Below, piece after piece: positions 25,152 through 34,093 of a stretch of 64,000 nucleotides of DNA (position 1 is the first letter of the stretch; every line of letters begins with the position of its first letter). The notes under the pieces were generated by a model that was not told the origin of the DNA, searched no databases, and saw only the letters and a list, made by a program, of their open reading frames with translations. The stretch is from Mesorhizobium sp. 131-2-1. Lineage in GTDB: Bacteria > Pseudomonadota > Alphaproteobacteria > Rhizobiales > Rhizobiaceae. The position numbers and the translations under genes are program-made. Location of the stretch: assembly GCF_016756535.1 (NCBI RefSeq), contig NZ_AP023247.1, positions 4,278,501 through 4,342,500 on the forward strand, written 5' to 3'.

Positions 25152-26722
25152 GCATGTCCAAGACCAAGGTCCTGATCGCCGGCGCCGGCCCGACCGGGCT
25201 GACGCTCGCGCTGTGGCTGACCAAGCTCGGCGTGCCGGTGCGCATCTTCGACAAGGCCGCGGCGCCCGGTGAAACCTCGCGCGCGCTCGCCGTCCAGGCG
25301 CGCACGCTGGAGTTCCACAGCCAGGTCGGCATTGTCGAGGATATCCTTGCCGAGGGTATTCGGCTCGAGCGGCTCACCCTACACACGCCGGCCGGCGTTG
25401 CGGCAAGGCTGCCGCTGTCGGATTTCGGCCGTGGCATCAGCCCCTATTCCTTTGCCTTCGCGCTGCCGCAGGATATCCACGAGCGTGTGCTGATCACGCA
25501 TCTTGAGCGCGCCCGCGTCGAAGTCGAACGCGGCACCGAGCTCGTCGCTTTCCAGGACAAGGGCGACGCTGTCATTGCCACACTTTCCCGGAACGGCCGC
25601 ACTGAGACCGTCAGCGCGGCCTATCTCGCCGGTTGTGACGGCGCGCGCAGCGCCGTGCGCCATGGACTGAACATCGGCTTCCCCGGAGGCACCTATGAGC
25701 AGGCCTTCTACGTCGCAGACGTGAAAGGCAGCGGCGAAATCACCCGCAACGGCATGGACACGACGATCAGCAGCTATGGTTTCGCGATCGTCATGCCGGT
25801 CCGGCAGTCGGGTTCGGTCAGGCTGATCGGCATCGTGCCGAAGGCGCATGAGGCGGACGAGACGATCACCTTCGAGGCGATCCGCGCCGATGTCGAGCGA
25901 GACACCGGCGTCAAGGTCGACGAGGTCAACTGGTTCTCGACCTACCGGGTCCATCACCGCGTCGCCGAGCGCTTCCGCGTCGGCCGCGTGTTCCTTGCCG
26001 GCGATGCCGGCCATATCCACAGCCCGGCCGGCGGCCAGGGCATGAACACCGGGATGGGCGATGCGGTGAACCTCGCCTGGAAGCTCGCCGCCGTGGTCCA
26101 GGGCCGCGCCGACGCGCGCCTGCTCGACAGCTACGAGCCGGAACGCATCGCCTTCGCCCGCAAGCTGATCGAAAGCACCGACAAGGTGTTCCGCTTCATC
26201 ACCAGCCGCTCGCGGCTCGTCGGCCTGTTCCGGCGCTACGTGATGCCGAAGATCATGAATGTCGCGCTGCACACCTCGTTCGGCTCGCGCGCCTTCTTCG
26301 GCGTGATCTCGCAGGCGGCGATCGAGTACCGCTCCGGACCGATCAGCTCGGGCGCGGCCGGCAAGGTCAGCGGCGGCGACCGCCTGCCCTATGTCGTCGG
26401 CTCCGACGGCGACAATTTCGAGCCGCTGCGCTCGCTCGACTGGCAGGTCCATGTCTATGGCGAGGTCAATTGCGATTTCCGGGCGATGCTCGCGCCGGCC
26501 GGCGTTCCGATCCACGCCTTCGCCTGGTCCGAAGCCGCCGGTAAAGCCGGCCTGCAGCGTGACGGCGCCTATCTGGTGAGGCCCGACGGCCATGTCGCGC
26601 TCGCCTCGCCCGTGCAGGAGGCGGCCGCCTTCCAGCGCTACCTCGCGGGCCTCGCCATCAGGCCGAGGACGGGAGAGCGCGCGCCGTATCGTGTGGCCGG
26701 CACCATGCACAGCCTGGCCTGA
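25148..26722 (+). CDS. FAD-dependent aromatic-ring monooxygenase
   Basis: This 524-residue flavoprotein of the PheA/TfdB (pentachlorophenol-4-monooxygenase-like) group has the dinucleotide fold GAGPTG (12-17) with the acidic FDKAAAP end, the DG motif GCDGARSAVR near 165, and the FAD-ribityl GD motif FLAGDAGHIHSPAGGQG near residue 280. A C-terminal thioredoxin-like domain follows. The enzyme should hydroxylate a phenolic or polyketide-like ring using NAD(P)H and oxygen; the substrate is unknown. ATG codons at 25148 and 25154 both fit. No ring-cleavage genes are nearby. Confidence 0.9.
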   Translation: MSMSKTKVLIAGAGPTGLTLALWLTKLGVPVRIFDKAAAPGETSRALAVQARTLEFHSQVGIVEDILAEGIRLERLTLHTPAGVAARLPLSDFGRGISPYSFAFALPQDIHERVLITHLERARVEVERGTELVAFQDKGDAVIATLSRNGRTETVSAAYLAGCDGARSAVRHGLNIGFPGGTYEQAFYVADVKGSGEITRNGMDTTISSYGFAIVMPVRQSGSVRLIGIVPKAHEADETITFEAIRADVERDTGVKVDEVNWFSTYRVHHRVAERFRVGRVFLAGDAGHIHSPAGGQGMNTGMGDAVNLAWKLAAVVQGRADARLLDSYEPERIAFARKLIESTDKVFRFITSRSRLVGLFRRYVMPKIMNVALHTSFGSRAFFGVISQAAIEYRSGPISSGAAGKVSGGDRLPYVVGSDGDNFEPLRSLDWQVHVYGEVNCDFRAMLAPAGVPIHAFAWSEAAGKAGLQRDGAYLVRPDGHVALASPVQEAAAFQRYLAGLAIRPRTGERAPYRVAGTMHSLA

Positions 26723-26891
26723 TTATTCGGCGCCCGCCTGAACCGCGGGCGCCGATGTGCTCATCGTCGGCTACGTCACAACAGCGGCGCGCTTTCTGTT
26801 CGTGGTTGCGCACATGGCGGCGCTGACGGGCTCGGCCCGGCTTGCCGCATCCTCCAACCAAACTTTGATCGACAACTTAAGGAGAGAGAAA

Positions 26892-27224
26892 ATGCCTATG
26901 AAATCCATGAAGAAAATCCGCTCAATGGCCGCCCTGCTCGCCATCGGCATGGCCGCTGTCGAAATCATCGGAAGCACCGTGCCGGCCCTGTCGCTGGTCG
27001 GCGCGGCCGAGGCCCGCATCGGCCAGCCCTGGACGCCGCGCAGCGCCGCGGGCGTGGCGCGTCGCAACACGACATGGCGTGTGCTCAGGCACACCACCGC
27101 CTGGGTCGCGACCTTGCCGGTCGGCTGCGTCCGCACCAAGGTCAAAGGCTTCGACGTCTTGCGTTGCGGCGGCACCTACTACCGGGCCTATCAGGGCCGC
27201 TACATCGTGGTGGTCGTCGATTGA
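26892..27224 (+). CDS. Small secreted protein of unknown function
   Basis: The 110-residue product has a signal peptide (basic start MPMKSMKKIR, hydrophobic core to about residue 37, cleavage near AEARIG). The mature domain has two cysteines (GCVRTK and LRCGG) and ends in CGGTYYRAYQGRYIVVVVD, a strand-rich block found in several small periplasmic proteins. The ribosome site AAGGAGAG precedes the ATG closely. The C-terminal 25 bases overlap the convergent wHTH-TPR gene. Confidence 0.75.
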   Translation: MPMKSMKKIRSMAALLAIGMAAVEIIGSTVPALSLVGAAEARIGQPWTPRSAAGVARRNTTWRVLRHTTAWVATLPVGCVRTKVKGFDVLRCGGTYYRAYQGRYIVVVVD

Positions 27225-28735
27225 GGCGCCTCGGGCGCAACCTCGCCGAGGGCAAGCCTGACGCCCTCGGCGAGATGCTCGGCATCGGCGGGACTTTCGA
27301 ACGGCACACCGCGCAGCGCATAGTCGAGCGGCGAGAAAGGATCTCCTTCCTCGATAAGAGCGATCTGCCGCCGCGCCTTCTCCATTTCGCCCATCTGGGC
27401 ATAGCAAGCCGCCAGGCGTGTCCGGATCCACGGCGCCGGGCGCGTGGCCAATTCCAGCGCTTCCGCCGCCTGCCGGTATTCCCCCATCATGTAGAGCGCC
27501 AGCGCACGGTCGAACTGGTACCAGTGAGGGTGCAAGGGATCGATGCGGATGCCGCGTGCCAGCCAGGTCAGCGCCTCCAGCGGTCGGCCGCGCATGGTCA
27601 GCAGCATGCCCATCTGCTCGATGCTGTCGGCATCATAAGGGTTGAGCTGCAGCGCGATGCGCATGTGATGCTCGGCCGCCTCATGTTCGCGCATGTAGAG
27701 GCGGATCAGCGACTGCACGCGATGGCCGGTCGGCTGGTCCGGCGACAAGGCCAAGCCTTTGTCGGCAAGATCGCGCGCGTTTTGCAGCACCGCGTCGCTG
27801 GCGCGGCCGAACTCCCCATCCAGCGCCCGCGCCAGAGCGAGATAGGTGTAGGCCAGCCCGTAGTTCGGATCCTTGGCCACTGCCGCCTCGAACAGGGCCT
27901 CGGCGCCACGCTGGTCGGTCTGCGCCGGGTCGCGAAGCAGCGCAAAACCGCGCACCAGAAGTTCATAGGCGGCAAGGCTGGTCACCGGTTTGCGTGAAGC
28001 CTGTTCGAGACCGGCATTGGTGACGCGCGTGACCAGCCGGCTGACGATCTGCTCGACGATCTCCCCCCCGGTCGCGAACAGACCCGCCCCTTGCGACTGA
28101 TAGCGGTCGCCCCAGAGCTGGCTGGCGGTCGCGATGTCGACGAGGCTGACCGCCACCACGACATGCTCGCCCTGCCGGCGCAGCGATCCTTCGACCAGGT
28201 AGTCGGCGCCGATGCGGGCACGGATCTGCGGCCACTCCGCGCGGCCGAACGAGGAGAAGGAAAAGCTCGAATTGCGCGCCAGCACGGTCACCGTGCCGAA
28301 GCGGGCGACGCCGTTGATGAGATCCTCGGCGAAGCCGTCGACCATCGCCTCGTCGGCCGGGTCACTGCTCTCGTTGCGGAAACGCACCACCGCCACGATC
28401 GGCTGCGCGCCGATCTCCGGCGCCGCCTCCGCCTCGGCGGCAAGCATGTAGCCGCGCTTGGACACGGTGCGCACCATGTCCTCACCCAGCACCTTGCGGA
28501 TCTCGCGCACCGACTGGGTGAGCGAATCCTCGGTGACGTAGACACCCGGCCAAACGACATCCATCAGCTCCGATTTCGGAACCACGCGTCCCATGTTGCG
28601 GGCAAGGTGGGCGAGCAGCGCATAGGCTTTCGGCCGCAGGAACAGCGGCTCGTTGACGCCGCGCAGCGTCCCCATGGCGAGGTCCAGCGTGAACCCGCCA
28701 AATCGGAAAACCTGATCGGCCGCCACCGCGGTCAT
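27200..28735 (-). CDS. Winged-helix (OmpR/CadC-type) regulator with TPR repeats
   Basis: The 511-residue protein has an OmpR/PhoB-type DNA-binding domain at about 1-105 (LTQSVREIRKVLGED, SKRGYML), then a TolB/FlgO-like alpha/beta domain at about 115-240 (PIVAVVRFRNES, DYLVEGSLRRQGEHV), then tetratricopeptide repeats to the C-terminus. Such proteins are often mislabelled adenylate cyclases; I see no cyclase residues. No receiver domain or membrane segment is present. The ATG at 28735 has GAGAGGGG upstream and is preferred over the frame to 28759. It is divergent from the AraC-type regulator. Confidence 0.85.
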   Translation of the reverse strand: MTAVAADQVFRFGGFTLDLAMGTLRGVNEPLFLRPKAYALLAHLARNMGRVVPKSELMDVVWPGVYVTEDSLTQSVREIRKVLGEDMVRTVSKRGYMLAAEAEAAPEIGAQPIVAVVRFRNESSDPADEAMVDGFAEDLINGVARFGTVTVLARNSSFSFSSFGRAEWPQIRARIGADYLVEGSLRRQGEHVVVAVSLVDIATASQLWGDRYQSQGAGLFATGGEIVEQIVSRLVTRVTNAGLEQASRKPVTSLAAYELLVRGFALLRDPAQTDQRGAEALFEAAVAKDPNYGLAYTYLALARALDGEFGRASDAVLQNARDLADKGLALSPDQPTGHRVQSLIRLYMREHEAAEHHMRIALQLNPYDADSIEQMGMLLTMRGRPLEALTWLARGIRIDPLHPHWYQFDRALALYMMGEYRQAAEALELATRPAPWIRTRLAACYAQMGEMEKARRQIALIEEGDPFSPLDYALRGVPFESPADAEHLAEGVRLALGEVAPEAPQSTTTTM

Positions 28736-28895
28736 CGGGACACCCCTCTCCCCTGACACTGCGTATCATCATGCCCGCATCGATCCCACATCGAACGGGA
28801 TGGACGAAACGCATTATTGCCCAGTGCGCAATTTGGATCAAACTGGCCGTCCGCGCAGGCGCTATCGTCGGCCGGCCAAATGCGAAAGGAGCCGC

Positions 28896-29729
28896 ATGAA
28901 CCCGACCGAGAAAGCGCTGTGGTTTGTCGAAAGCCATCTGCCGGAAGCTATCTCGCTCGACGACGTCGCGCAAAGCAGCGGCGTGTCGCGTTTCCACGTG
29001 ACGCGCGCCTTCGGCGCCGCCACCGGCCGTTCGGTGATGGGTTATATGCGCGCACGCCGGCTGAGCGAGGCGGCGCGCAAGCTCTCCGGCGGCGCGCCCG
29101 ACATCCTCGCGGTCGCGCTCGATGCCGGCTACGGCTCGCATGAGGCTTTCACCCGCGCCTTTCGCGACCAGTTCGGCACCACGCCGGAACTGGTGCGCGC
29201 GCAAGGCAACCTCGACACTCTCGATCTTGTGGAGCCGATCCTGATGGACCAGTCATTCCTGCCTTCGCTGGAGCCGCCGCGCTTCGAGACCAGCCGCCCC
29301 TTCTTCATCGCCGGGCTTGGCGAGCGCTACAGTTGCGAGACCAGCGCCGGCATCCCGATGCTGTGGCAGCGTTTCGGTCCCTATATCGGCAACATCCCCG
29401 GCGAGATCGGCGACGTTGCCTATGGCGTCTGCGTCAATGGCGACGATGCCGGCAATTTCGACTACATCGCCGGCGTCGAGGTCGCCGATTTCTCGGGGCT
29501 GCCGAAAGAGTTCTTCCGCGTACGCGTGCCGGCGCAGAAATACGCCGTCTTTTCCCACCGCGAACACATCTCGACCATCCGCCGCACCGTCAACACGATC
29601 TGGAACAAATGGCTGCCGGCCTCCGGCCACGAGGTCGCCGATGCGCCGGAGTTCGAGCGCTACGGCCCCGAATTCGATCCGCGCAGCGGCGATGGCGGGC
29701 TGGAGATATGGATACCGGTGAAGGGGTGA
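28896..29729 (+). CDS. AraC family regulator with GyrI-like effector domain
   Basis: The 277-residue protein has two helix-turn-helix motifs of the AraC type at the N-terminus (about 5-105; SGVSRFHVTRAFGAATGRS and DAGYGSHEAFTRAFRDQFG), then a GyrI-like/SOUL ligand-binding domain (about 125-275) ending in LEIWIPVKG. This is the Rob/SoxS-like domain order found in regulators of drug response. AGGAG stands six bases before the ATG. The divergent neighbour is also a regulator, so its target is not evident. Confidence 0.92.
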   Translation: MNPTEKALWFVESHLPEAISLDDVAQSSGVSRFHVTRAFGAATGRSVMGYMRARRLSEAARKLSGGAPDILAVALDAGYGSHEAFTRAFRDQFGTTPELVRAQGNLDTLDLVEPILMDQSFLPSLEPPRFETSRPFFIAGLGERYSCETSAGIPMLWQRFGPYIGNIPGEIGDVAYGVCVNGDDAGNFDYIAGVEVADFSGLPKEFFRVRVPAQKYAVFSHREHISTIRRTVNTIWNKWLPASGHEVADAPEFERYGPEFDPRSGDGGLEIWIPVKG

Positions 29730-29903
29730 GGAGCTGTCCAGTTTTCTCGCAACGTCTTAGGTGGCATCTGAAGGGCCGAGGACTCGCAGGGCAAGAAGAA
29801 TGAAATATTGAAGAAGACGTGATGTCGAAGCTGGCAACCTTCCTGGATACAAGTTACTTGATGGGAATTGCTTGGAATTGAATTTCAGGAAAGCATTGCA
29901 GCA

Positions 29904-30527
29904 ATGACGCAGTCTCGAAACGCACGGGTCTGGGCCAGCCGCGCCTTCATGGACTCATCACGGATCAAGGGATTCACCGCTGATCGTTTGCCAACCGGAA
30001 TGAACCTCGGCCAGATGGCCGAGTTGAATGAAACCGGCGAACGAATGTCGGCCGAGCATTTCCCGAAGGAGATATTCGCCAACTATCCGGACCGACGAGA
30101 AAAGAAGCAGGCGGACCTGGTGCTTGCCGCTGGCGCAGTGGTGGTTTCGGCGGCCTGCGCCGATGTGCTCAAGCAATTCGATCTCGGCCATTCCTCGCTC
30201 TATCCGATCAGGCTTTTCCAGCACGACCGCAAGACGCCAGTGGAGGGAGTGTATTTTTGTCTAAACATCGGCGAGCGCAAGGGTGCTTTCTTGCGCGAGC
30301 ATTCGCCGCTGGTCGAGGAGTTTGGCGACAGGACTCTGATGATGCCGCCAAACCTTCATGACGATGAGGTTGCCGTCAGCCCGGCTGCCCTGGAGGGACC
30401 CGACCTGTGGGTTAGCCCGCCCCTGATCCGCATTTTCTTCCTGAGCGACCGGCTGACCCAAGCGCTGCGGGCGGCAAAAATGGGCAGGGTCTTTGGTTTT
30501 CGCGCCTGCCGCATTGTCGAAGTCTAG
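29904..30527 (+). CDS. Imm11-like (DUF1629) immunity protein, orphan
   Basis: The 207-residue product resembles the Imm11 family of polymorphic-toxin immunity proteins: the AAGAVVVSAACADVLKQFDLG block, a central VYFCLNIGERKG strand pair, then LWVSPPLIRIFFLSDRLTQALRAAKM near the C-terminus. No Rhs, WXG or other toxin gene lies upstream; the 174 bases before it carry no frame of note. Base composition is clearly more AT-rich than that of its neighbours at the start, which suggests acquisition. The ATG at 29904 is chosen over a TTG at 29868. Confidence 0.6.
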   Translation: MTQSRNARVWASRAFMDSSRIKGFTADRLPTGMNLGQMAELNETGERMSAEHFPKEIFANYPDRREKKQADLVLAAGAVVVSAACADVLKQFDLGHSSLYPIRLFQHDRKTPVEGVYFCLNIGERKGAFLREHSPLVEEFGDRTLMMPPNLHDDEVAVSPAALEGPDLWVSPPLIRIFFLSDRLTQALRAAKMGRVFGFRACRIVEV

Positions 30528-30551
30528 CCAGGTGTCATCTCGGGGGAAGAC

Positions 30552-31487
30552 CTACAGTTCCAAATTCCAGGTCTGGCCGACCAAATCCTTGCCGAAGGAA
30601 TGGTGGCGCACCTCTTCGGCGAGCTTGAAGCCGGCGGCCTCGTAGATGCGGCGGGCCGAGACGAGGATGTCGTTAGTCCACAGCGTCAGGGTCTTGTAGC
30701 CTTTGGCGCGGGCAAAACCGATGCATTCGTCGACAAGCCGCTTGCCGATGCCGAGGCCACGCGCGGACGGCTCGACATAGAGCAGGCGGAGCTTCGCCAC
30801 CTCGTCCGACTTGCGCACGATGAAGACCGAACCGACGACTTCCGCTTCCCGCTCGGCGATCCAGGCGCGCTCCCATTTCGGGTCGAACTTCTTGACGAAT
30901 TCAGCCAGGATTTCGGCGACCAGCGCCTCATAGGTTTCGTCCCAGCCATAGTCCTGCGCGTAGATGAGGCCCTGGCGACGCGTGACCCAGCCGATGTCAC
31001 CCACCTGCAAAGGCCGCAAGATGTAGGGGACCCTGGGTTCCGGCTGATCGCCGAGCAGGCGCTGCACGATGCCCATCGCCTTGACCAGCCTGTCCTGCTC
31101 GGCCGGCGGAAGCTTGTCGAGCAAGGCCTGGACCTGCGCATGCGAGTCCTTGTTGAGCGGCGCGAAGGCATCCCTCCCCGCCTGCGTCAGCGCGATCGAG
31201 GAGCGCCGGGCGTCGGCTTCGCTGGCGGCGCGCTCGACCAGGCCGCGCTCCTCGAACTTCTTCAGGAGACGGCTGACATAGCCGGGGTCGAGGCCGAGGT
31301 CGCGCACCAGATCGCTGGCGACGAGGCCATCGCGATTGGCAAGCTCATAAAGCACCCGCGCCTCGGTCAGCGAGAACGGGCTCTTCAGCAGGCCTTCGTC
31401 GAGCAGGCCGATCTGGTGGGTATAGAAGCGGTTGAAGGCGCGCACGGCGTCGATGCGCTCTTTGGCGGGTGGGTGATGGATGGTCAT
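30552..31487 (-). CDS. MarR-GNAT fusion regulator
   Basis: The 311-residue protein has a MarR winged helix at about 1-150 (LVRDLGLDPGYVSRLLKKFEERG, wing EADARRSSIALT) and a GNAT acetyltransferase domain at about 165-311 with the acetyl-CoA loop SARGLGIGKRLV. Such fusions are known in Proteobacteria, but substrates are rarely known. AGGAGAAG precedes the ATG at 31487. A long palindrome just upstream suggests autoregulation. Confidence 0.92.
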   Translation of the reverse strand: MTIHHPPAKERIDAVRAFNRFYTHQIGLLDEGLLKSPFSLTEARVLYELANRDGLVASDLVRDLGLDPGYVSRLLKKFEERGLVERAASEADARRSSIALTQAGRDAFAPLNKDSHAQVQALLDKLPPAEQDRLVKAMGIVQRLLGDQPEPRVPYILRPLQVGDIGWVTRRQGLIYAQDYGWDETYEALVAEILAEFVKKFDPKWERAWIAEREAEVVGSVFIVRKSDEVAKLRLLYVEPSARGLGIGKRLVDECIGFARAKGYKTLTLWTNDILVSARRIYEAAGFKLAEEVRHHSFGKDLVGQTWNLEL

Positions 31488-31516
31488 GGCGCTTCTCCTG
31501 TCGAGGAGAAGATCAT

Positions 31517-31545
31517 GCATTTAGTTGACTGAGTCAAGCAAATGC
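31517..31545. promoter_or_regulatory. 29-bp near-perfect palindrome, candidate MarR operator
   Basis: The core TTGACTGAGTCAA (31525-31537) is a perfect palindrome. It extends to GCATTT on the left and AAATGC on the right, so 12 of 14 positions per arm match. It ends 30 bases upstream of the MarR-GNAT start and contains a TTGACT that could be its own -35 element on the minus strand. Confidence 0.65.
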
Positions 31546-31569
31546 TGGTACCGATGCGTCTCACAACTT

Positions 31570-31625
31570 CGTCATTCTAGGGCGGAGCAAGGAGCGAAGC
31601 GACGCGCGCAGACCCTAGAATGACG
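31570..31625. repeat. Rhizobial-type intergenic palindromic repeat (type B)
   Basis: The 13-bp arms CGTCATTCTAGGG (31570-31582) and CCCTAGAATGACG (31613-31625) pair perfectly around 30 bases rich in GAAGCGACGCG. I recognise the sequence as a common Mesorhizobium intergenic element. It lies between two minus-strand genes and could also terminate or stabilise transcripts. Confidence 0.75.
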
Positions 31626-31669
31626 ACCTCACGTTCGCCTGCGCAAATAGCGAGCGCTGAAGCGTCGCC

Positions 31670-32803
31670 TCACCCCATCGGGAGCGCCGGCCAGAACTCC
31701 ACGATGCGCCCGCCGGAAAACACCGCGATCGAGCCGAAATGCTGCAGCACCGCCTCGCTCTGCGTCGGGCGCAGGAAGGCATAGTCGCCGGGCTTCACGT
31801 CCGCTCCCGCCGGCAGGCCCATGAACTGCTGGTTGGAGGACAGGCCGACCAGGCTGTTCGTCTTCATCCCCTCGGGACACACCGGCTCGGCCATCCACTT
31901 GCCGCCATAGAGGTAGCAGCCTCTGCGTGGAAACAGGCCAAACGCTTGCATCGTCTTGGACACCACAAGCGGACCCGGCAGCACCGGCTCGACCACCTTC
32001 AGGATCGGCGTCGCGATGAAGGCGGCGGGCTCGAAGCCGGCGAGCCCGGGCTTGTCGAAATCGCTGGGCAGCACAAAGGCGGAGCCGATCGACACGTCGT
32101 TGGCGACGCCGCCATGATGCAGGAGCGCCGTCTTCGAGCCGCCTATGTTGAGGATGCGGCGCTGGTCTTCGCCGAGGCAGTCGGCGAATTCCTCGGTCAG
32201 GGCCTGGGCTTTCCTCAGCGCGCCAGCCTCACCGCCGAACAGGCCGGGGATTTCCGGTGCATGCGCCTCATAGGCCATGATGCCTTCGCAGCGCAGGCCC
32301 CTCGGGATGGTAAGCGCTTTCAGGTCTTCGGGGCTGGCGAAGCCGCCGCGATGCAGCCCGACATCGACCTCGAAGGCAAAGCGCAGTTCCGTGCCAAGTT
32401 CGGCGGCGAGCGCGCCATACTCGGCCAGCCGCTCCTCAGTATCGATCAGCCAGCAGACGCGCAACCAGCCGGAGCCGCCCTTCGCGAGCGCGGCCCTGGC
32501 CGCGCCGACCGGCATCGGCTTGCCGTAGAGCAGATCGGCGTCCGGAAAGGCGTCGAGCACGGCTTGCGTTACTGGCGGATGGAAGGTCATGAAACGGCTG
32601 CTGCCCAGCGCGCCGGCAATGTGCGCGAGCAGCGGCAGGCAGGCGAGCGACTTGTCGACCAGTCGCACGGCCAGGCCCGGCGCCAGCCTCTCCCTGACCA
32701 GCGCGATGTTGCCGTCCAGCCGGTCGCGGTCGAGGAGGAGCGTCGGTTGGAAAATGCCGGCTTGCCTCAGCGCCTCGGAGATGTCGGCGAAATAGGCGCT
32801 CAT
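31670..32803 (-). CDS. DSD1-like PLP enzyme (D-threonine aldolase / D-serine dehydratase fold)
   Basis: This 377-residue protein has the fold-type III alanine-racemase N-terminal barrel with the PLP lysine expected at K51 (RLVDKSL) and a C-terminal DSD1-type domain (DYAFLRPTQSEAVLQHFG). The family acts on D-3-hydroxy amino acids. In the C-terminal metal-binding stretch I see the His but not the usual neighbouring Cys, so zinc dependence is uncertain. Its start overlaps the stop of the lactone oxidase gene by four bases, so the two are translationally coupled. Confidence 0.83.
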   Translation of the reverse strand: MSAYFADISEALRQAGIFQPTLLLDRDRLDGNIALVRERLAPGLAVRLVDKSLACLPLLAHIAGALGSSRFMTFHPPVTQAVLDAFPDADLLYGKPMPVGAARAALAKGGSGWLRVCWLIDTEERLAEYGALAAELGTELRFAFEVDVGLHRGGFASPEDLKALTIPRGLRCEGIMAYEAHAPEIPGLFGGEAGALRKAQALTEEFADCLGEDQRRILNIGGSKTALLHHGGVANDVSIGSAFVLPSDFDKPGLAGFEPAAFIATPILKVVEPVLPGPLVVSKTMQAFGLFPRRGCYLYGGKWMAEPVCPEGMKTNSLVGLSSNQQFMGLPAGADVKPGDYAFLRPTQSEAVLQHFGSIAVFSGGRIVEFWPALPMG

Positions 32804-34080
32804 TTTTCGATGCCGAACAGGCCGGCCATGTAGGGCGAGACGAAGCGGTTTTCGGGATCGATGTCGCGGCGCACGGCAAGCGCTTCATCCCAGCGCGGGT
32901 AGAGTTTCTTGAAGTCCGCCGCCTTTAGGCTGTGCATCTTGCCCCAATGCGGCCTGCCGCCATATTTGCGGAAGATCGGCTCGGCCGCCCACATGAAGGG
33001 CCCGGGATCGTTTGCCGCGTCGTGATGGATGGCGATCGAGCAGGTGAGCCGCTTGTGGAACGGCGACAGCCAGAACTCGTCCGGCGCCACCGAGCGCACC
33101 TCCATCGGGAAATAGACTTCCGGGAAGTGCTTTTCGGTCAGCTCGATGATCTCGGCCAGCGCCTTCGGCCCCTCCTCGAAGGGCAGATGATATTCCATCT
33201 CGTTGAATTTGGTCTGCCGGTCGCTGGCATAGACGTTGAGCCAGTCCTGCACGTAGTCCTCGGCCGGCAGCTTGGCGATCGCGCCCAGGATCAGCCGGCG
33301 GCGCAGCGACGGCAGCCAGCGCAGCGCGGTGCGCAGCTTGCGCAGCGTCGCCAGCCCGGCCTCGTCATCCTCGGTCGGGCGTGCTGTGGTCGCCGCGTCG
33401 GAGAGATCGCTGGCGATGAACTGCGCGTAGCCCGAAAACGGGATGTAGTAGAACTCGGCCGAGCGATGCGCCGCCATCATCGTCTCGAAGCTCTTCAGCA
33501 TGTCGGCGATCGGCAGCACCCATTTGCGGCGGCGCAGCCGGTAGGTCGGGATGTTGTTGATCGTCACTTCGGTGAGGATGCCGAAGGCGCCAAGCGCGAC
33601 GCCGGTGGCGTGGATCATGTCCTGATCCCCCGTCCGGCTGTATTCGCGCAGTTTTCCGTTACCGTCGACGAGTTGCACAGTTTCCAACTGCGTGTGATAG
33701 GCGCCGAGTTTAGGGCCGGAGCCGTGCGTGGCGGTGCCGAGCGCGCCGCCGATCGCCTGCTTGTCGATGTCGCCCATATTGGGCAGGCCCTGGCCGATGC
33801 CTTGCAGGAGATGCATCAGCGGCCCGAGCCTTGTGCCAGCCCGCAGCCGCGCCCGGCTGGTCGCGGGCTCATGCGAGACCAGCCCCTCGATCTTCTCCAG
33901 CGACACGATCGTGCCTTCGGATTTGACCAGCGGCGTGAAGGAATGGCCGGCGCCGGCGACGCGCAGCGGACCGGGCGCGGTGCGCACGAGATCGGCGAGC
34001 TCGCCCGCATCGGCCGGGGTGGCGATCAGCTTGGGTGCTGCCTGCACCAGGCCGGACCAGTTGCTCCAGGTGTTCAGCAT
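32800..34080 (-). CDS. D-arabinono-1,4-lactone oxidase family FAD enzyme
   Basis: The 426-residue protein has the FAD-binding type 4 domain with VAGAGHSFTPL (H46 is the likely covalent FAD site), IGGALGTATHGSG in the flavin pocket and the ALO-type C-terminal domain ending with RPHWGKMHSL and ENRFVSPYM. The family oxidises aldonolactones or alditols. The ATG at 34080 follows GAGAGGG. It lies 13 bases from the MFS gene upstream and overlaps the PLP enzyme gene, so all three form an operon. Confidence 0.88.
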   Translation of the reverse strand: MLNTWSNWSGLVQAAPKLIATPADAGELADLVRTAPGPLRVAGAGHSFTPLVKSEGTIVSLEKIEGLVSHEPATSRARLRAGTRLGPLMHLLQGIGQGLPNMGDIDKQAIGGALGTATHGSGPKLGAYHTQLETVQLVDGNGKLREYSRTGDQDMIHATGVALGAFGILTEVTINNIPTYRLRRRKWVLPIADMLKSFETMMAAHRSAEFYYIPFSGYAQFIASDLSDAATTARPTEDDEAGLATLRKLRTALRWLPSLRRRLILGAIAKLPAEDYVQDWLNVYASDRQTKFNEMEYHLPFEEGPKALAEIIELTEKHFPEVYFPMEVRSVAPDEFWLSPFHKRLTCSIAIHHDAANDPGPFMWAAEPIFRKYGGRPHWGKMHSLKAADFKKLYPRWDEALAVRRDIDPENRFVSPYMAGLFGIEK

Positions 34081-34093
34081 CGGCCCTCTCCGC

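Noticed and set aside
27200..28735. Adenylate cyclase (common automatic label for this architecture)
   Set aside because: No class III cyclase catalytic residues or domain are visible; only a winged helix, a TolB-like domain and TPRs are seen.
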